From: Spirosoma utsteinense
GTDB taxonomy: Bacteria > Bacteroidota > Bacteroidia > Cytophagales > Spirosomataceae
Assembly (NCBI RefSeq): GCF_014282275.1
Contig: NZ_VFIA01000011.1
Coordinates: 62,001 to 126,000 of the forward strand
Length of the DNA stretch: 64,000 nt
Reading direction: 5' to 3'
Numbering within the stretch: the first letter of the stretch is position 1; every line of letters begins with the position of its first letter. The notes beneath the pieces were generated by a model. The model did no database searches, had not been told where the DNA came from, and worked only from the letters and a program-made list of their open reading frames with translations. Shown here one piece after another: positions 38,769 through 48,146 of the stretch. A program made the translations under genes and the position numbers.

Positions 38769-38915
38769 AACAGGCGGGGGTTACCGGAAAGCTACCGTCA
38801 GGGTATAGTCGGCGCGGGTTACCAACCCGTCTTTCGGTCAATATTAAGGTTTTGTTACGGGCAAACCTGATCGGGCGCGTAAATTGTTACTGTACGTAAC
38901 GTTCCAGTCTGCATC

Positions 38916-40316
38916 TTGTCGAAATCAGCTATCCTTCCTGCCTCCCAACCTGTCAACCCACTTTTTACCCGACAGCAGTTCGGTTCCGATTTTATCTGGG
39001 GAACGGCCACCGCGGCCTATCAGATCGAAGGGGCCGTTGACCGCGACGGGCGCGGGCCATCCATCTGGGACACGTTCAGTAAACAGAAAGGAAAAATAAA
39101 GACCGGCGAAGTGGCCGATGTTGCCTGCGAATTCTACGACCGCTACGAATCGGACTTACTGCTTCACAAGGAGATGGGATTCGATGCGTTCCGGTTTTCG
39201 CTTTCCTGGCCGCGTATTCTGCCCGACGGCACCGGGCCCCGCCAGGGAGGCCGCATCAACGAGGCTGGTCTGGCCTTTTACGACCGGCTTATCGACCATT
39301 GCCTGGCGCTGGGCATTACCCCCTGGGTTACCCTCTATCACTGGGACTTGCCGCAGGCCCTGGAAAACAAAGGTGGTTGGCCAAACCGCCAGATCGTCGA
39401 CTGGTTCGGGGAGTTCGTGTCCATCTGCACCCAGGCCTTTGGCCATAAAGTCAAGCACTGGATTATTCTGAACGAGCCACTGGCCTCGTCGGTGCTGGGC
39501 TATTTCACGGGCATGCACGCCCCCGGCCGGCGTAGTTTCCGAAGTTTGCTGCCCGTTATTCACCATACGGCGCTGGCCCAGGCCGAGGGTGGCCGGATTG
39601 TCCGGCAGAACGTGCCTGATGCACAGGTTGGCACAGCCTTCTCCTGCTCGCCGGTCGATCCGTTCTCTCCGTCGTCCCGCGACCTGGGTGCTGCCGCCCG
39701 CGTCGATGCCCTTTTAAACCGGCTGTTTATCGAACCGGCGCTTGGTTTGGGCTATCCCAGCGACACCCTGCCCTTTCTGGAAGCTATCGCCAAAAAAGTA
39801 GCCAGACCCGGCGATATGGAACGGCTGGCATTCGATTTCGACTTCATCGGCCTGCAGCACTATTTCCGGGCGGTCGTTGAGCACACGTACTTCATGCCCT
39901 ATTTATGGGCTAAGGACGTTTCCCCCCTGCAACGCGGTGTTCCGGCCATTACCGAAATGGGCTGGGAGGTATACCCCGACAGCATGTACCGGATCATAGA
40001 GCAGTTTAGCCGCTATGAGGGCATTAAAAAAATTGTTATCACCGAAAGCGGAGCCGCTTTTTACGACGCCGTTCAGCAGGGCGCAGTCCACGACCCGGCC
40101 CGCATCGACTATCACCAGCAATACCTGCTCAACGTGCTGCGTGCCAGACAGGATGGCTTACCGGTAGCAGGGTATTTTGCCTGGACTTTCCTCGATAATT
40201 TTGAATGGGCAGAAGGCTACCGGCCTCGCTTCGGCCTTGTTTACGTCGATTTCAGAACGCAGCAGCGGATCGTGAAAACGTCGGGGCGCTGGTTTCAGCA
40301 GTTGCTGACCCACTAG
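38916..40316 (+). CDS. GH1 beta-glucosidase
   Basis: A 466-residue GH1 enzyme with no signal peptide, so cytoplasmic. Diagnostic segments: FIWGTATAAYQIEGA near the N-terminus, FRFSLSWPRILP, LNEPLAS with the acid/base Glu (about residue 187), ITESGAAF with the nucleophile Glu (about 377), and the C-terminal YFAWTFLDNFEW. It hydrolyses beta-glucosides such as cellobiose. The start is a TTG at 38916 (MSKSAILPASQ) because no in-frame ATG occurs before the conserved region. A short terminator follows at 40368-40394. Confidence 0.95.
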   Translation: MSKSAILPASQPVNPLFTRQQFGSDFIWGTATAAYQIEGAVDRDGRGPSIWDTFSKQKGKIKTGEVADVACEFYDRYESDLLLHKEMGFDAFRFSLSWPRILPDGTGPRQGGRINEAGLAFYDRLIDHCLALGITPWVTLYHWDLPQALENKGGWPNRQIVDWFGEFVSICTQAFGHKVKHWIILNEPLASSVLGYFTGMHAPGRRSFRSLLPVIHHTALAQAEGGRIVRQNVPDAQVGTAFSCSPVDPFSPSSRDLGAAARVDALLNRLFIEPALGLGYPSDTLPFLEAIAKKVARPGDMERLAFDFDFIGLQHYFRAVVEHTYFMPYLWAKDVSPLQRGVPAITEMGWEVYPDSMYRIIEQFSRYEGIKKIVITESGAAFYDAVQQGAVHDPARIDYHQQYLLNVLRARQDGLPVAGYFAWTFLDNFEWAEGYRPRFGLVYVDFRTQQRIVKTSGRWFQQLLTH

Positions 40317-40367
40317 CCCGCACAGGGACGATGACTTCGAACCCGTAGCTCACTAAATTTGAAACCA

Positions 40368-40394
40368 CACGACCCTTCACCGGGTTGTCTTTTC
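40368..40394 (+). terminator. Terminator after the GH1 gene
   Basis: A 7-bp stem with one G-T pair (ACGACCC/GGGTTGT) around a short loop, followed by TCTTTTC. Short, so moderate confidence. Confidence 0.5.
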
Positions 40395-40457
40395 TATTAA
40401 CCAACGCACTCAACGGTAAGAAATACCTTGAATGCATTCGTCATTACTTAGATTACT

Positions 40458-41741
40458 ATGTCAGCTATCCTTCCGCTTACCACACCTGAACAGGCTGTTA
40501 CAGCCATTCAGTCGGGCAATCGTGTATTCATTCACAGCGTTGCCCAGACCCCCCATGTGTTGATCAACGCTATGGTGGCGCGGGCCACCGAATTGAAAAA
40601 CGTGGAGGTGTGTCATATCCATACCGAAGGGCCACTCCCCTATCTGGACAAAAAATACCAGGACTCGTTCCGGCCCAACTCGTTTTTTATCGGGGCCAAC
40701 ATGCGCAAACAGCTTAACCAGGGTATTGGTGATTATGTACCGGTTTTCCTGAGCGAGGTGCCGCTGTTGTTCCAGCGAAACGTGCTGCCTATCGATGTGG
40801 CCCTGATTCAGGTATCGCCCCCGGATGCCCATGGATACTGTTCACTTGGTCCTTCCGTCGATGTATCGATGGCGGCTATCCGGTCGGCAAAGTATGTGAT
40901 TGCGCAGGTAAACCCCCGGGTTCCCCGTACCCATGGCGACGGTCTGATTCCGGCCAGTATGCTCCACGCGGCCGTAGAAGTCGATGAGCCGATGTATGAA
41001 GTACTGCCGGGAGAGATCAGCGCCGAAGACCGTAAGATTGGTCAGTATGTAGCCAGTCTGGTAGACGATGGCGCTACTCTTCAGCTGGGTATTGGCGGCA
41101 TTCCGAACGCGACACTGGCCGAACTGATTCACCATAAGGGGTTGGGCATCCACACGGAAATGTTTTCGGATGGGGTCATCGATCTGGTCGAACGGGGCGT
41201 TATCACGGGCGAGCACAAAACCGTGCTACCCTACCGGATCGTGTCGGCATTTGTGATGGGGAGCCAGCGGGTCTATGATTTCATCGACGACAATCCCGGT
41301 GTAGCCATGAAGCAGGCCAGCTACACCAACGATACATCGGTTATCCGGCGGAACCCGAAAGTAACCGCTATCAATTCGGCCATCGAGATCGACATCACCG
41401 GTCAGGTCTGCGCCGATACCATTGGTACCTATCAGTATTCGGGTGTTGGCGGACAAATGGATTTTGTGCGGGGGGCCTCGCTATCGGAGGGGGGCAAACC
41501 CATCATTGCGCTGCCCTCGGTGACCAGCAAAGGACTCAGCAAAATCGTTCCGTTCCTGAAAGAAGGAGCGGGCGTAACGACCACCCGTGCCCACGTCCAT
41601 TACATCGTAACCGAGTACGGCATTGCTGATTTGTATGGCCAGAACCTGCGTCAGCGGGCCCGTGCGCTGATCAACATCGCTCATCCTGACCATAGGGAGG
41701 AGTTGGACCGGCAGGCATTTGCGCGATTCGGCAGCGTATGA
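40458..41741 (+). CDS. Acetyl-CoA hydrolase/transferase family CoA-transferase
   Basis: A 427-residue class I CoA-transferase of the acetyl-CoA hydrolase / 4-hydroxybutyrate CoA-transferase group. The N-terminal half contains HIHTEGPLPYL and SPPDAHGYCSLG; the catalytic Glu should be in LGIHTEMFSDG (about residue 233), and the C-terminal half has GVGGQMDFVRGA and HYIVTEYGIADLYG. It exchanges CoA between acetate and other short acids. Its relation to the nearby beta-glucosidase is only positional. Confidence 0.92.
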   Translation: MSAILPLTTPEQAVTAIQSGNRVFIHSVAQTPHVLINAMVARATELKNVEVCHIHTEGPLPYLDKKYQDSFRPNSFFIGANMRKQLNQGIGDYVPVFLSEVPLLFQRNVLPIDVALIQVSPPDAHGYCSLGPSVDVSMAAIRSAKYVIAQVNPRVPRTHGDGLIPASMLHAAVEVDEPMYEVLPGEISAEDRKIGQYVASLVDDGATLQLGIGGIPNATLAELIHHKGLGIHTEMFSDGVIDLVERGVITGEHKTVLPYRIVSAFVMGSQRVYDFIDDNPGVAMKQASYTNDTSVIRRNPKVTAINSAIEIDITGQVCADTIGTYQYSGVGGQMDFVRGASLSEGGKPIIALPSVTSKGLSKIVPFLKEGAGVTTTRAHVHYIVTEYGIADLYGQNLRQRARALINIAHPDHREELDRQAFARFGSV

Positions 41742-41833
41742 GCGTAACGCCCCTGATCCCGTACAGGTATAGCGTCGATAGAACGGTATGACAGACTATC
41801 GTATGCAGGCACTCCTTGTTTTAGCAAAGTCGT

Positions 41834-42766
41834 ATGAAACACATAAGCTTATCTATTTTCCTGGCTATTCTTTCCAGCGCACTGGCCTTTGCTCAGGAGG
41901 CACCACGCCCGGAAGACATAACGGCGATCAAAGGCCAGTGTGGCTGTCATAACGTGGTTTTTACGTATGCCGAGAAGTCTGCGCCCGACAAGCAGTATAC
42001 CTTTAAAGATCCTTATACCGCACGCGGCACCGAGTGGGTATTTGTAGCCGAACAGCAAGGACCGGCGAATCAACCGACTACAATCGTGATTCAGCACCTG
42101 CTGGTAGCGGGCGACAGCGTGGTTATCAAACACTGGCGGGAAGACTGGTCGTTCGAGAGCCGGGACCTGCTTACATTCCGTCAGAATGCGACCTGGAAAC
42201 GGGTAACGCGTCCTGCCCAACAGGTCAAAGGCCAATGGGCCCAAAAGGTATTCGAGGTCGATGACAGTCCCCGCTACGAAGGATCGGCGACCTGGAACCA
42301 TACCAACGGACGGCATTACTGGGAAAGCACAGCCGACGCCCCCCTGCCGCGCCGAGAATACACCAAACGCCAGGATTACAACGTCATGCGTCGGACAAAC
42401 CACCATGAGATCACCGCCACGGGATATGTTCATGAACAGAGCAACGACAAGATCATCCGGTCAGAATCGGGCGATCAACTGCTGGTGACCGAAAAGGGAC
42501 TGAACGCCTATACGCGCACCAGCGAAGCCCCGTGTGGAGCCGCTAAAGCGTGGTGGGCCAAACACAAGGCCTACTGGGCCGATGTTCGGGCGGCCTGGGC
42601 CGAGGTACTGGCTGGTCGGCAGGACGTTGCCCTTCGGCAGCAGGTAAAAGGGATGGTCCTGAGCCATGAGCTGGATGAACTGGAACAGCTGGCCGTTGCC
42701 ACACCCGGATCACCGGCAGCTGATCGGGATACGATCAAACGAACAATCCTGAAGTATTTGAAATAA
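41834..42766 (+). CDS. Exported protein, probably DUF6607 family
   Basis: A 310-residue protein with a signal peptide (ISLSIFLAILSSALAFAQ). It contains IKGQCGCHNVVFTYAE, HWREDWSFESRDLLTF and a Trp-rich region near the C-terminus (AKAWWAKHKAYWADVRAAW). The HWREDW motif and size match what I recall of DUF6607, whose function is unknown; the assignment is from memory. The mature N-terminus has a Cys-Gly-Cys pair that could bind a metal or form a disulfide. A weak hairpin overlaps the stop codon. Confidence 0.75.
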   Translation: MKHISLSIFLAILSSALAFAQEAPRPEDITAIKGQCGCHNVVFTYAEKSAPDKQYTFKDPYTARGTEWVFVAEQQGPANQPTTIVIQHLLVAGDSVVIKHWREDWSFESRDLLTFRQNATWKRVTRPAQQVKGQWAQKVFEVDDSPRYEGSATWNHTNGRHYWESTADAPLPRREYTKRQDYNVMRRTNHHEITATGYVHEQSNDKIIRSESGDQLLVTEKGLNAYTRTSEAPCGAAKAWWAKHKAYWADVRAAWAEVLAGRQDVALRQQVKGMVLSHELDELEQLAVATPGSPAADRDTIKRTILKYLK

Positions 42767-42800
42767 GCCCGGTTGCTAAGAAGTGGCCAGCGGGCTACTC
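42766..42800 (+). terminator. Possible terminator after the DUF6607-like gene
   Basis: AGCCCG (42766-42771) can pair with CGGGCT (42791-42796), followed shortly by TGTTTTC. It starts at the last base of the stop codon. Confidence 0.4.
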
Positions 42801-43094
42801 TGTTTTCACCCATAGAACTTGTTTATGATTTCACGTTGGCCTATGTTTCACTCAACCAGGCGGTCGGTTGTAGCCTGGACGGCTACGTCCGGGCGTGAAA
42901 TGGGAATACGCTTACCCGGACGTTAGTGACGAAGTTATAAGTGATACACCCGCAACGGGAATGAAATAACACTAAGCTACCCGGACGTGGCCGTCCAGGC
43001 TACAACCGACCACGTCCTGCCAGTAACCCTAACAGACTCATAGTCATTACGTTGCTGAGCTTACCGGGACAAGACAAATAAACGACTAGATATC
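42767..43094. other. Intergenic region holding a palindromic element
   Basis: No gene is visible in this 328-bp gap. Nearly half of it is the inverted-repeat element at 42863-43010. Confidence 0.6.
42863..43010. repeat. 148-bp element with 31-bp terminal inverted repeats
   Basis: Arms 42863-42893 and 42980-43010 match at 30 of 31 positions when folded. The 86-nt middle contains a further copy of the word ACCCGGACGT. There is no open reading frame and no obvious target duplication. The size and design resemble a miniature inverted-repeat element or a large REP-type palindrome. Confidence 0.8.
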
Positions 43095-43376
43095 ATGAGT
43101 ATTTACCGGCGTTTAGGTATTCAGGCCCTTGGGTGGAGCCTTCTTCTGGCGGTGGTCAGCCACTATGCCAGACAGGGACTGAACCCGTTCCTTGCGGTCA
43201 TTGTCACTGGCTTTCTGGTACTGGCGTTACTTTTACAGGTATTCTTTCTGCGCCAACGAGGCCTTCGTTACATCGGTGTTTTCGTAATTTGCGTGGCCTT
43301 GCTTACTGTTGCGTTAGGATACGCAGACCGCCGGATATCAGGCAACGGGAAACGCTATTATGCTAAAACAGAGTGA
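43095..43376 (+). CDS. Small membrane protein of unknown function
   Basis: A 93-residue protein with three hydrophobic segments (about 8-20, 32-52 and 60-78) and charged loops, ending in a basic, polar tail. The ATG at 43095 is preceded by TAGATATC and no recognisable ribosome site. Codon usage looks like that of the neighbours. I do not recognise the family. It is isolated between two regions rich in palindromic elements. Confidence 0.6.
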   Translation: MSIYRRLGIQALGWSLLLAVVSHYARQGLNPFLAVIVTGFLVLALLLQVFFLRQRGLRYIGVFVICVALLTVALGYADRRISGNGKRYYAKTE

Positions 43377-43897
43377 CGTTTCCCGATAATATCCTGACGT
43401 GTTGTCGTCGTGATTCCCTACCGCCATCTCAGGAAAAAAGCATAAAACCTTAGTCATCCCCTATTTTAACGAATCGGTACACTTCGGGAAAACCTTACCC
43501 AAAAAGCAGCCTGGTTCCGGCACATCTGGGGGGCGTGGCATTGGATCAGGGGACGTATTGTCTGGGTAGATCTCCAGCCTTGGTCAGCTAGCCCCGTAAG
43601 GGCGACCTGTCACTAGTTAGTAGCGCTCCTATCCTCTCTAAAGCGCCGTAGGTGCGACCTAATCCAGTTCAGTTAGGTCGCCCCTACGGCGCTTTACGGG
43701 CCTACCCCTTCTTTCTTTTCTATTGACATGTCGCCCCTACAGGGCTTATCTGTAGGAAAAAAAGAAGTGTATACCCGGTAGGTCAAGGGAGCTGACAGCA
43801 TGCCTAATACCCTTGTTTTCTAAAAGATAGCGACTTTTAAAATCCGGGATGACTCATGTTTATGCGGGAATAGGTCCATCCCAGGCAGACACCTGCT
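43377..43897. other. Gene-free region with nested palindromic repeats
   Basis: This 520-bp region has no credible open frame. Its central part (43590-43746) is a nested inverted-repeat element; the rest is unremarkable. Confidence 0.6.
43590..43746. repeat. Nested inverted repeats with a shared GTAGGGGCGAC-type core
   Basis: An inner hairpin has arms 43640-43662 and 43673-43695 (22 of 23 matches, 10-nt loop). It sits inside a wider pair, 43590-43612 with 43724-43746 (20 of 23 matches). All four arms carry variants of the same core (CGTAGGGGCGAC), so the element is built from four related copies in alternating orientation. Confidence 0.82.
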
Positions 43898-44794
43898 TTA
43901 GACTTTCAGTTTCTGCACGTTTTTGTAGCTGATGGCGATGGACTCCAGCGGAGGCCGTTTGCAAACATCCTGCTCCACGAAGTAGTGGGTCATACCGGCG
44001 GTTTTACCGGCGTGGAAAATACGCTGGAAATCGACCGAGCCGGTACCGACTTCGGCAAATTCACGTTCCGGCGTTTTAGCAATATCTTTTATGTGCCAGA
44101 GGGGGAAGCGGCCGGGGCTCTTTTTGAATAAAGCAACTGGGTCCTGACCCGCCAGGGTGGCCCAATATAGGTCAAGTTCCATCTTGACAAGTTTTTCATC
44201 CGTTTCATTCAGCAGCAGATCGTAGGGCAACTGCCCGCCCAGTGGCTGAAATTCAAAATCGTGGTTGTGGTACGCAAACTGGATACCGGCTTTCTGGCAA
44301 ACCTCTGCCGATTTATTAAACAGTTCGGCAAACTGCTTGTAGTCGTCTATCTTGGTCCGTTCGGGGGGGAAGAGATACGCGCAGACCATGTATTTCTGTC
44401 CAATTTCAGCGGCATCGGCTACTGTGCGCTCCCAGTCGTTTTTTAACGTTCCTTTGCCGGTGACGACAACATTGCCGGTCGTGTAGTGACCACTAGGGGC
44501 CGTCAGGCCTAAATCCTTCAGTAAGGTGGCATACTCTTTGGGCGTTTTACCGAAAAACTTCCCATCCGAATAGCCGAACGATTCGACTTCTTTATACCCG
44601 ATCTTAGCTACGCTCTTAAGCGTTCCATCAGGATCTTTCGCCATCGCTTCGCGGAGCGTATACAGTTGCAGGCCAACTTTTTTAGGTGTGGCAGCCATCC
44701 CTTCGAAGGCAGGCAGCAAAGCAGCCGACGTGGCTAATGCGCCAAGTTTAAGAAACTGCTGGCGATTCATGGTGGTATTCCGATTCATTGACAT
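43898..44794 (-). CDS. Exported TIM-barrel sugar isomerase/epimerase-like protein
   Basis: A 298-residue xylose-isomerase-like TIM-barrel protein with an N-terminal export signal (NRQQFLKLGALATSAALLPAF; no twin Arg). Barrel motifs with metal-binding residues: IQFAYHNHDFEF, KMELDLYWATLAGQD, LWHIKDI and the closing YFVEQDVC. This group includes inositol catabolism enzymes and 3-keto-sugar isomerases/hydrolases and is common in Bacteroidota as exported proteins. Starts at 44794, 44788 or 44770 are all possible; the last (MNRQQFLK) is the usual beginning of the export signal. Confidence 0.88.
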   Translation of the reverse strand: MSMNRNTTMNRQQFLKLGALATSAALLPAFEGMAATPKKVGLQLYTLREAMAKDPDGTLKSVAKIGYKEVESFGYSDGKFFGKTPKEYATLLKDLGLTAPSGHYTTGNVVVTGKGTLKNDWERTVADAAEIGQKYMVCAYLFPPERTKIDDYKQFAELFNKSAEVCQKAGIQFAYHNHDFEFQPLGGQLPYDLLLNETDEKLVKMELDLYWATLAGQDPVALFKKSPGRFPLWHIKDIAKTPEREFAEVGTGSVDFQRIFHAGKTAGMTHYFVEQDVCKRPPLESIAISYKNVQKLKV

Positions 44795-44980
44795 AAGGCA
44801 AAAAAATGAGCGATGAGCAATTGAGCGTCGCAGTTGCGGGCTTAAAGATAAGCAGCCTGAAAATCTTCTGTTCAGATTTCTGGTAGGACCGTACGAATAA
44901 TTTATTGAAACGAACTCGGAACGTGTGTCCTGTACCAGCTAATTCTGAAACTAATACGGTCAGCCTGTGCCCTTTTCCCG

Positions 44981-44988
44981 TACCTTTG
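44981..44988 (+). promoter_or_regulatory. Possible -7 box of the YheT-like gene
   Basis: TACCTTTG fits TAnnTTTG and would give a leader of about 22 nt before the ATG at 45014. No -33 match is present at the normal spacing. Confidence 0.35.
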
Positions 44989-45013
44989 CGGCTTCAATCG
45001 ACTGCGCCCCCTC

Positions 45014-46042
45014 ATGCCGCTGATTGCCCCGTCGACTTATAAGCCACCCACCCGTTTGTGGAATGGCCACTTGCAAACCATCATTCCTTCGCTGTTTCGC
45101 AAGGTCACGGTGAACTACGTCCGCGAACGAATCGACACTCCCGACGATGACTTTCTGGACCTGGACTGGGTTTACTCTACCAGCAACCGCCCCCCACTTT
45201 CGTCGGCTACCCCGCCTGATGGCGCCATAAAGAGTCCTCTGGTCATTCTTTCACACGGTCTGGAAGGCAGTTCGACGAGCACGTATCTGGCCGGTATGGT
45301 TCGCCACCTCAGCCAAAGCGGATTCGATTGTCTGGCCTGGCACTACCGTTCCTGTAGTGGCGAGTTGAACCGGCAGCAGCGGTTTTACCACATTGGCGAC
45401 ACGGGCGATCTGCATCATGTCGTTCAACACGCGGTTTCGGCAGCTTATGAAACCATTTACCTCGTGGGGTTTAGCGCAGGCGGCAGCGTAACCTTGAAAT
45501 ACCTCGGCGAACAGGGTTCCCTGACCAGCGGAAAAGGCCTTGATCCGGCCATAAAGAAAGCGGTTACCTTCTCGGTACCACTCGATCTGATTGGTGCCAC
45601 CCAGCGGCTGGAGCAGTGGGACAGCCTGGTGTACAACTACCGGTTCAACCGGACGCTCAAGCGCAAAGTGCTTCAAAAAGCCGCAGCAATGCCAGGAACA
45701 TTCGCCACGGAAGCCGTCAGCAAAGCGCGTAGCGTTCGGGAGTTCGACACGTTATTTACTGCACCCATGAACGGCTTTGCCGACGTAACGGATTATTATA
45801 CACGCAGCAGTTCGCTACAGTTCTTACCCAGTATTACCATCCCAACGCTCATCGTCAATGCCCGGAACGACCCATTTCTGTCACCCGAATGCTTCCCCGT
45901 CTCATTGGCTAGGGAACTACCCAATGTCTGGATGGAGTTTCCCGAGCAGGGTGGCCACTGCGGTTTTGCCTCGAAGGCTTCGGGCATCAATGGAGAACCC
46001 TACTGGTCGGAAGAACGGGCAGTAACCTTTCTAAGCACGTAG
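45014..46042 (+). CDS. YheT family alpha/beta hydrolase
   Basis: A 342-residue hydrolase of the YheT/EMB8 group. It begins with the family's signature near residue 15-30 (LWNGHLQTIIPSLFRK) and then DDDFLDLDW, ILSHGLEGSS and the nucleophile elbow GFSAGGSVTLKYL. A late Asp (NARNDPFLSPE) and the C-terminal GGHCGF complete the triad. The likely role is a carboxylesterase on lipid-like substrates, but the physiological substrate is unknown. No signal peptide. Confidence 0.93.
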   Translation: MPLIAPSTYKPPTRLWNGHLQTIIPSLFRKVTVNYVRERIDTPDDDFLDLDWVYSTSNRPPLSSATPPDGAIKSPLVILSHGLEGSSTSTYLAGMVRHLSQSGFDCLAWHYRSCSGELNRQQRFYHIGDTGDLHHVVQHAVSAAYETIYLVGFSAGGSVTLKYLGEQGSLTSGKGLDPAIKKAVTFSVPLDLIGATQRLEQWDSLVYNYRFNRTLKRKVLQKAAAMPGTFATEAVSKARSVREFDTLFTAPMNGFADVTDYYTRSSSLQFLPSITIPTLIVNARNDPFLSPECFPVSLARELPNVWMEFPEQGGHCGFASKASGINGEPYWSEERAVTFLST

Positions 46043-46149
46043 CTCTTCGTATCAATGAGTTTAAAAACAGGTACGATCGTCACTTCTTCATCACAAACTA
46101 GCGTTAACATGTCCCATAACAGACACCGACTCTATTTGTATTTCTCTAT

Positions 46150-48069
46150 ATGATCACCCAATCACCAACCCTCGGCCCGGCCGAGCAGACCTTTTACATC
46201 ATTGACTTCGACAGCACATTTACCAAAGTAGAAGCTTTGGATGTGCTGGGGGAGATCTCGCTCATCGGTCGTCCAGACCGCAATGACGTACTGGATCAAA
46301 TCAAAGCCATCACCGACCGGGGCATGTCGGGCGAAATTGGTCTGGCCGATTCACTGGCGCTGCGGCTGAAACTGCTCAACGCCCACCGCGACCATCTGCC
46401 CGCCCTCATCGAAACGCTGATGGGCAAAATATCGGATTCTTTCCAGCGCAACCAGGCTTTTATCACGGAAAACGCCGACCATATCTATGTGGTGTCGAGC
46501 GGGTTCCAGGAGTTTATCGTTCCCATCGTAACCTCGCTGGGTGTGAAAGAGAGTCACGTTTTTGCCAATACCTTCACCTACGACGAAACGGGTAACATCG
46601 TCGGCTGCGACCTCGAAAACCCGCTGGCCTCCGACGGGGGCAAGGTCAAGCTGATGCGAAACCTCAACCTCGACGGCGACGTATATGTGATCGGTGATGG
46701 CTATACGGACTATGAAATTCGGGAAGCGGGTCTGGCCAACAAGTTCTATGCGTTCACCGAGAACGTGGCCCGAATCAAGGTGATGGAGAAAGCTGACCAT
46801 ATTACCCCTTCGCTCGATGAGTTTCTCTTCGATAATAAATTGAGCCGGAGCCAGTCATACCCCAAAAGCCGCATCAAAGTCCTGCTCCTCGAAAACGTAC
46901 ACCCGATTGCGGTCCAGCTATTCGAACAGGAAGGGTTCAACGTCGAAATTCATAAGGGTGCGCTGGACGAAGATGAATTGATCGAAGCCATCCGCGACGT
47001 ATCGATCCTGGGCATTCGGTCCAAGACGATGGTAACCCGCCGGGTACTCGAAAACGCCAACAAGTTGATGACCATTGGCGCCTTCTGCATCGGCACGAAC
47101 CAGATCGATCTGAGCACCTGCACCGAACGCGGCATTGCCGTTTTCAACGCCCCCTACAGCAACACACGCTCGGTCGTTGAACTGGCTATCGGCGAAATCA
47201 TCATGCTGATCCGGGGTATTGTCCCAAAGAGCAATTCGATGCACAGGGGCGAGTGGGACAAGTCGGCAAAGAACAGCTATGAGGTACGGGGCAAAAAGCT
47301 AGGGCTGGTGGGTTATGGCAATATCGGTACGCAGCTCTCTGTGGTGGCCGAAGCGCTGGGCATGGAGGTTTACTTCTATGACGCGGTCGACAAACTTGCC
47401 CTGGGCAATGCCCGCAAGTGTAAATCGCTGGACGAGCTACTGGCTATTGCCGACATCATCAGTCTGCATACCGATGGGCGTAAAGAGAACAAGAACCTTA
47501 TCAGTTACCGTGAGTTTGGTCTGATGAAAAACGGCGTCATTTTCCTGAACCTCTCCCGTGGCCACATCGTCGATATTCCGGCGCTGGTGGACGCCATCGA
47601 GCGGGGTAAGGTCATTGGTGCCGGTATCGACGTGTTTCCGCAGGAGCCCAAAACGAACAGTGAAGAGTTCATCAGCACGCTGCGCAACCTGCCGAACGTG
47701 ATCCTGACCCCCCATATTGGCGGCAGCACCGAAGAAGCGCAGGCAAACATTGGTCAGTTTGTACCGGGCAAACTCCTCGAATACATCAACAATGGCAGCA
47801 CCTACGGCAGCGTCAACTTTCCGGAACTCCAGTTACCGCTCCTGAAAGATTCGCATCGCCTGCTGCACATTCACACCAATGTGCCGGGCATTCTGGCCAG
47901 GATGAACAACATCTTCGCCAGTTATGAGATCAACATTCAGGGGCAATATCTGAAAACCAACGAACAGATTGGCTATGTGATCACCGACATTGCCAAGGAG
48001 TATGCGGATGCCGTTGTGAGCGAACTACGCGTCATCGACAATACCATTAAATTCAGACTACTGTATTAA
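46150..48069 (+). CDS. Bifunctional phosphoserine phosphatase / D-3-phosphoglycerate dehydrogenase
   Basis: A 639-residue fusion. Residues 1 to about 215 are a HAD phosphatase of the SerB type with all motifs: nucleophile DFDST (D19, D21), SSGF, the GGKVK Lys and GDGYTDYE. Residues about 235-560 are SerA: NAD-binding GYGNIG, the Arg in NLSRGH, the Glu in FPQEP and the His in TPHIGGST. The last 75 residues form an ACT-type regulatory domain (HIHTNVPGILARMN), which in SerA usually binds serine. One chain would thus carry the first and last steps of serine synthesis from 3-phosphoglycerate; the middle step is the next gene. Both halves look catalytically intact. Confidence 0.92.
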   Translation: MITQSPTLGPAEQTFYIIDFDSTFTKVEALDVLGEISLIGRPDRNDVLDQIKAITDRGMSGEIGLADSLALRLKLLNAHRDHLPALIETLMGKISDSFQRNQAFITENADHIYVVSSGFQEFIVPIVTSLGVKESHVFANTFTYDETGNIVGCDLENPLASDGGKVKLMRNLNLDGDVYVIGDGYTDYEIREAGLANKFYAFTENVARIKVMEKADHITPSLDEFLFDNKLSRSQSYPKSRIKVLLLENVHPIAVQLFEQEGFNVEIHKGALDEDELIEAIRDVSILGIRSKTMVTRRVLENANKLMTIGAFCIGTNQIDLSTCTERGIAVFNAPYSNTRSVVELAIGEIIMLIRGIVPKSNSMHRGEWDKSAKNSYEVRGKKLGLVGYGNIGTQLSVVAEALGMEVYFYDAVDKLALGNARKCKSLDELLAIADIISLHTDGRKENKNLISYREFGLMKNGVIFLNLSRGHIVDIPALVDAIERGKVIGAGIDVFPQEPKTNSEEFISTLRNLPNVILTPHIGGSTEEAQANIGQFVPGKLLEYINNGSTYGSVNFPELQLPLLKDSHRLLHIHTNVPGILARMNNIFASYEINIQGQYLKTNEQIGYVITDIAKEYADAVVSELRVIDNTIKFRLLY

Positions 48070-48083
48070 TTAATGAGCGACTG

Positions 48084-48124
48084 GAAGCGTGAAAGGGTGT
48101 TCGCATCAGCCTTTCACGCTTTCT
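48084..48124 (+). terminator. Hairpin between the SerB-SerA gene and the aminotransferase
   Basis: A stem of about 12 bp (GAAGCGTGAAAGG with CCTTTCACGCTT) around a 13-nt loop, followed by TCTCTCTTTC. It lies 15 bp after the stop codon and 23 bp before the next start, so it may attenuate rather than fully stop readthrough into the aminotransferase gene. Confidence 0.65.
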
Positions 48125-48146
48125 CTCTTTCATGCGTTCACCCTCT

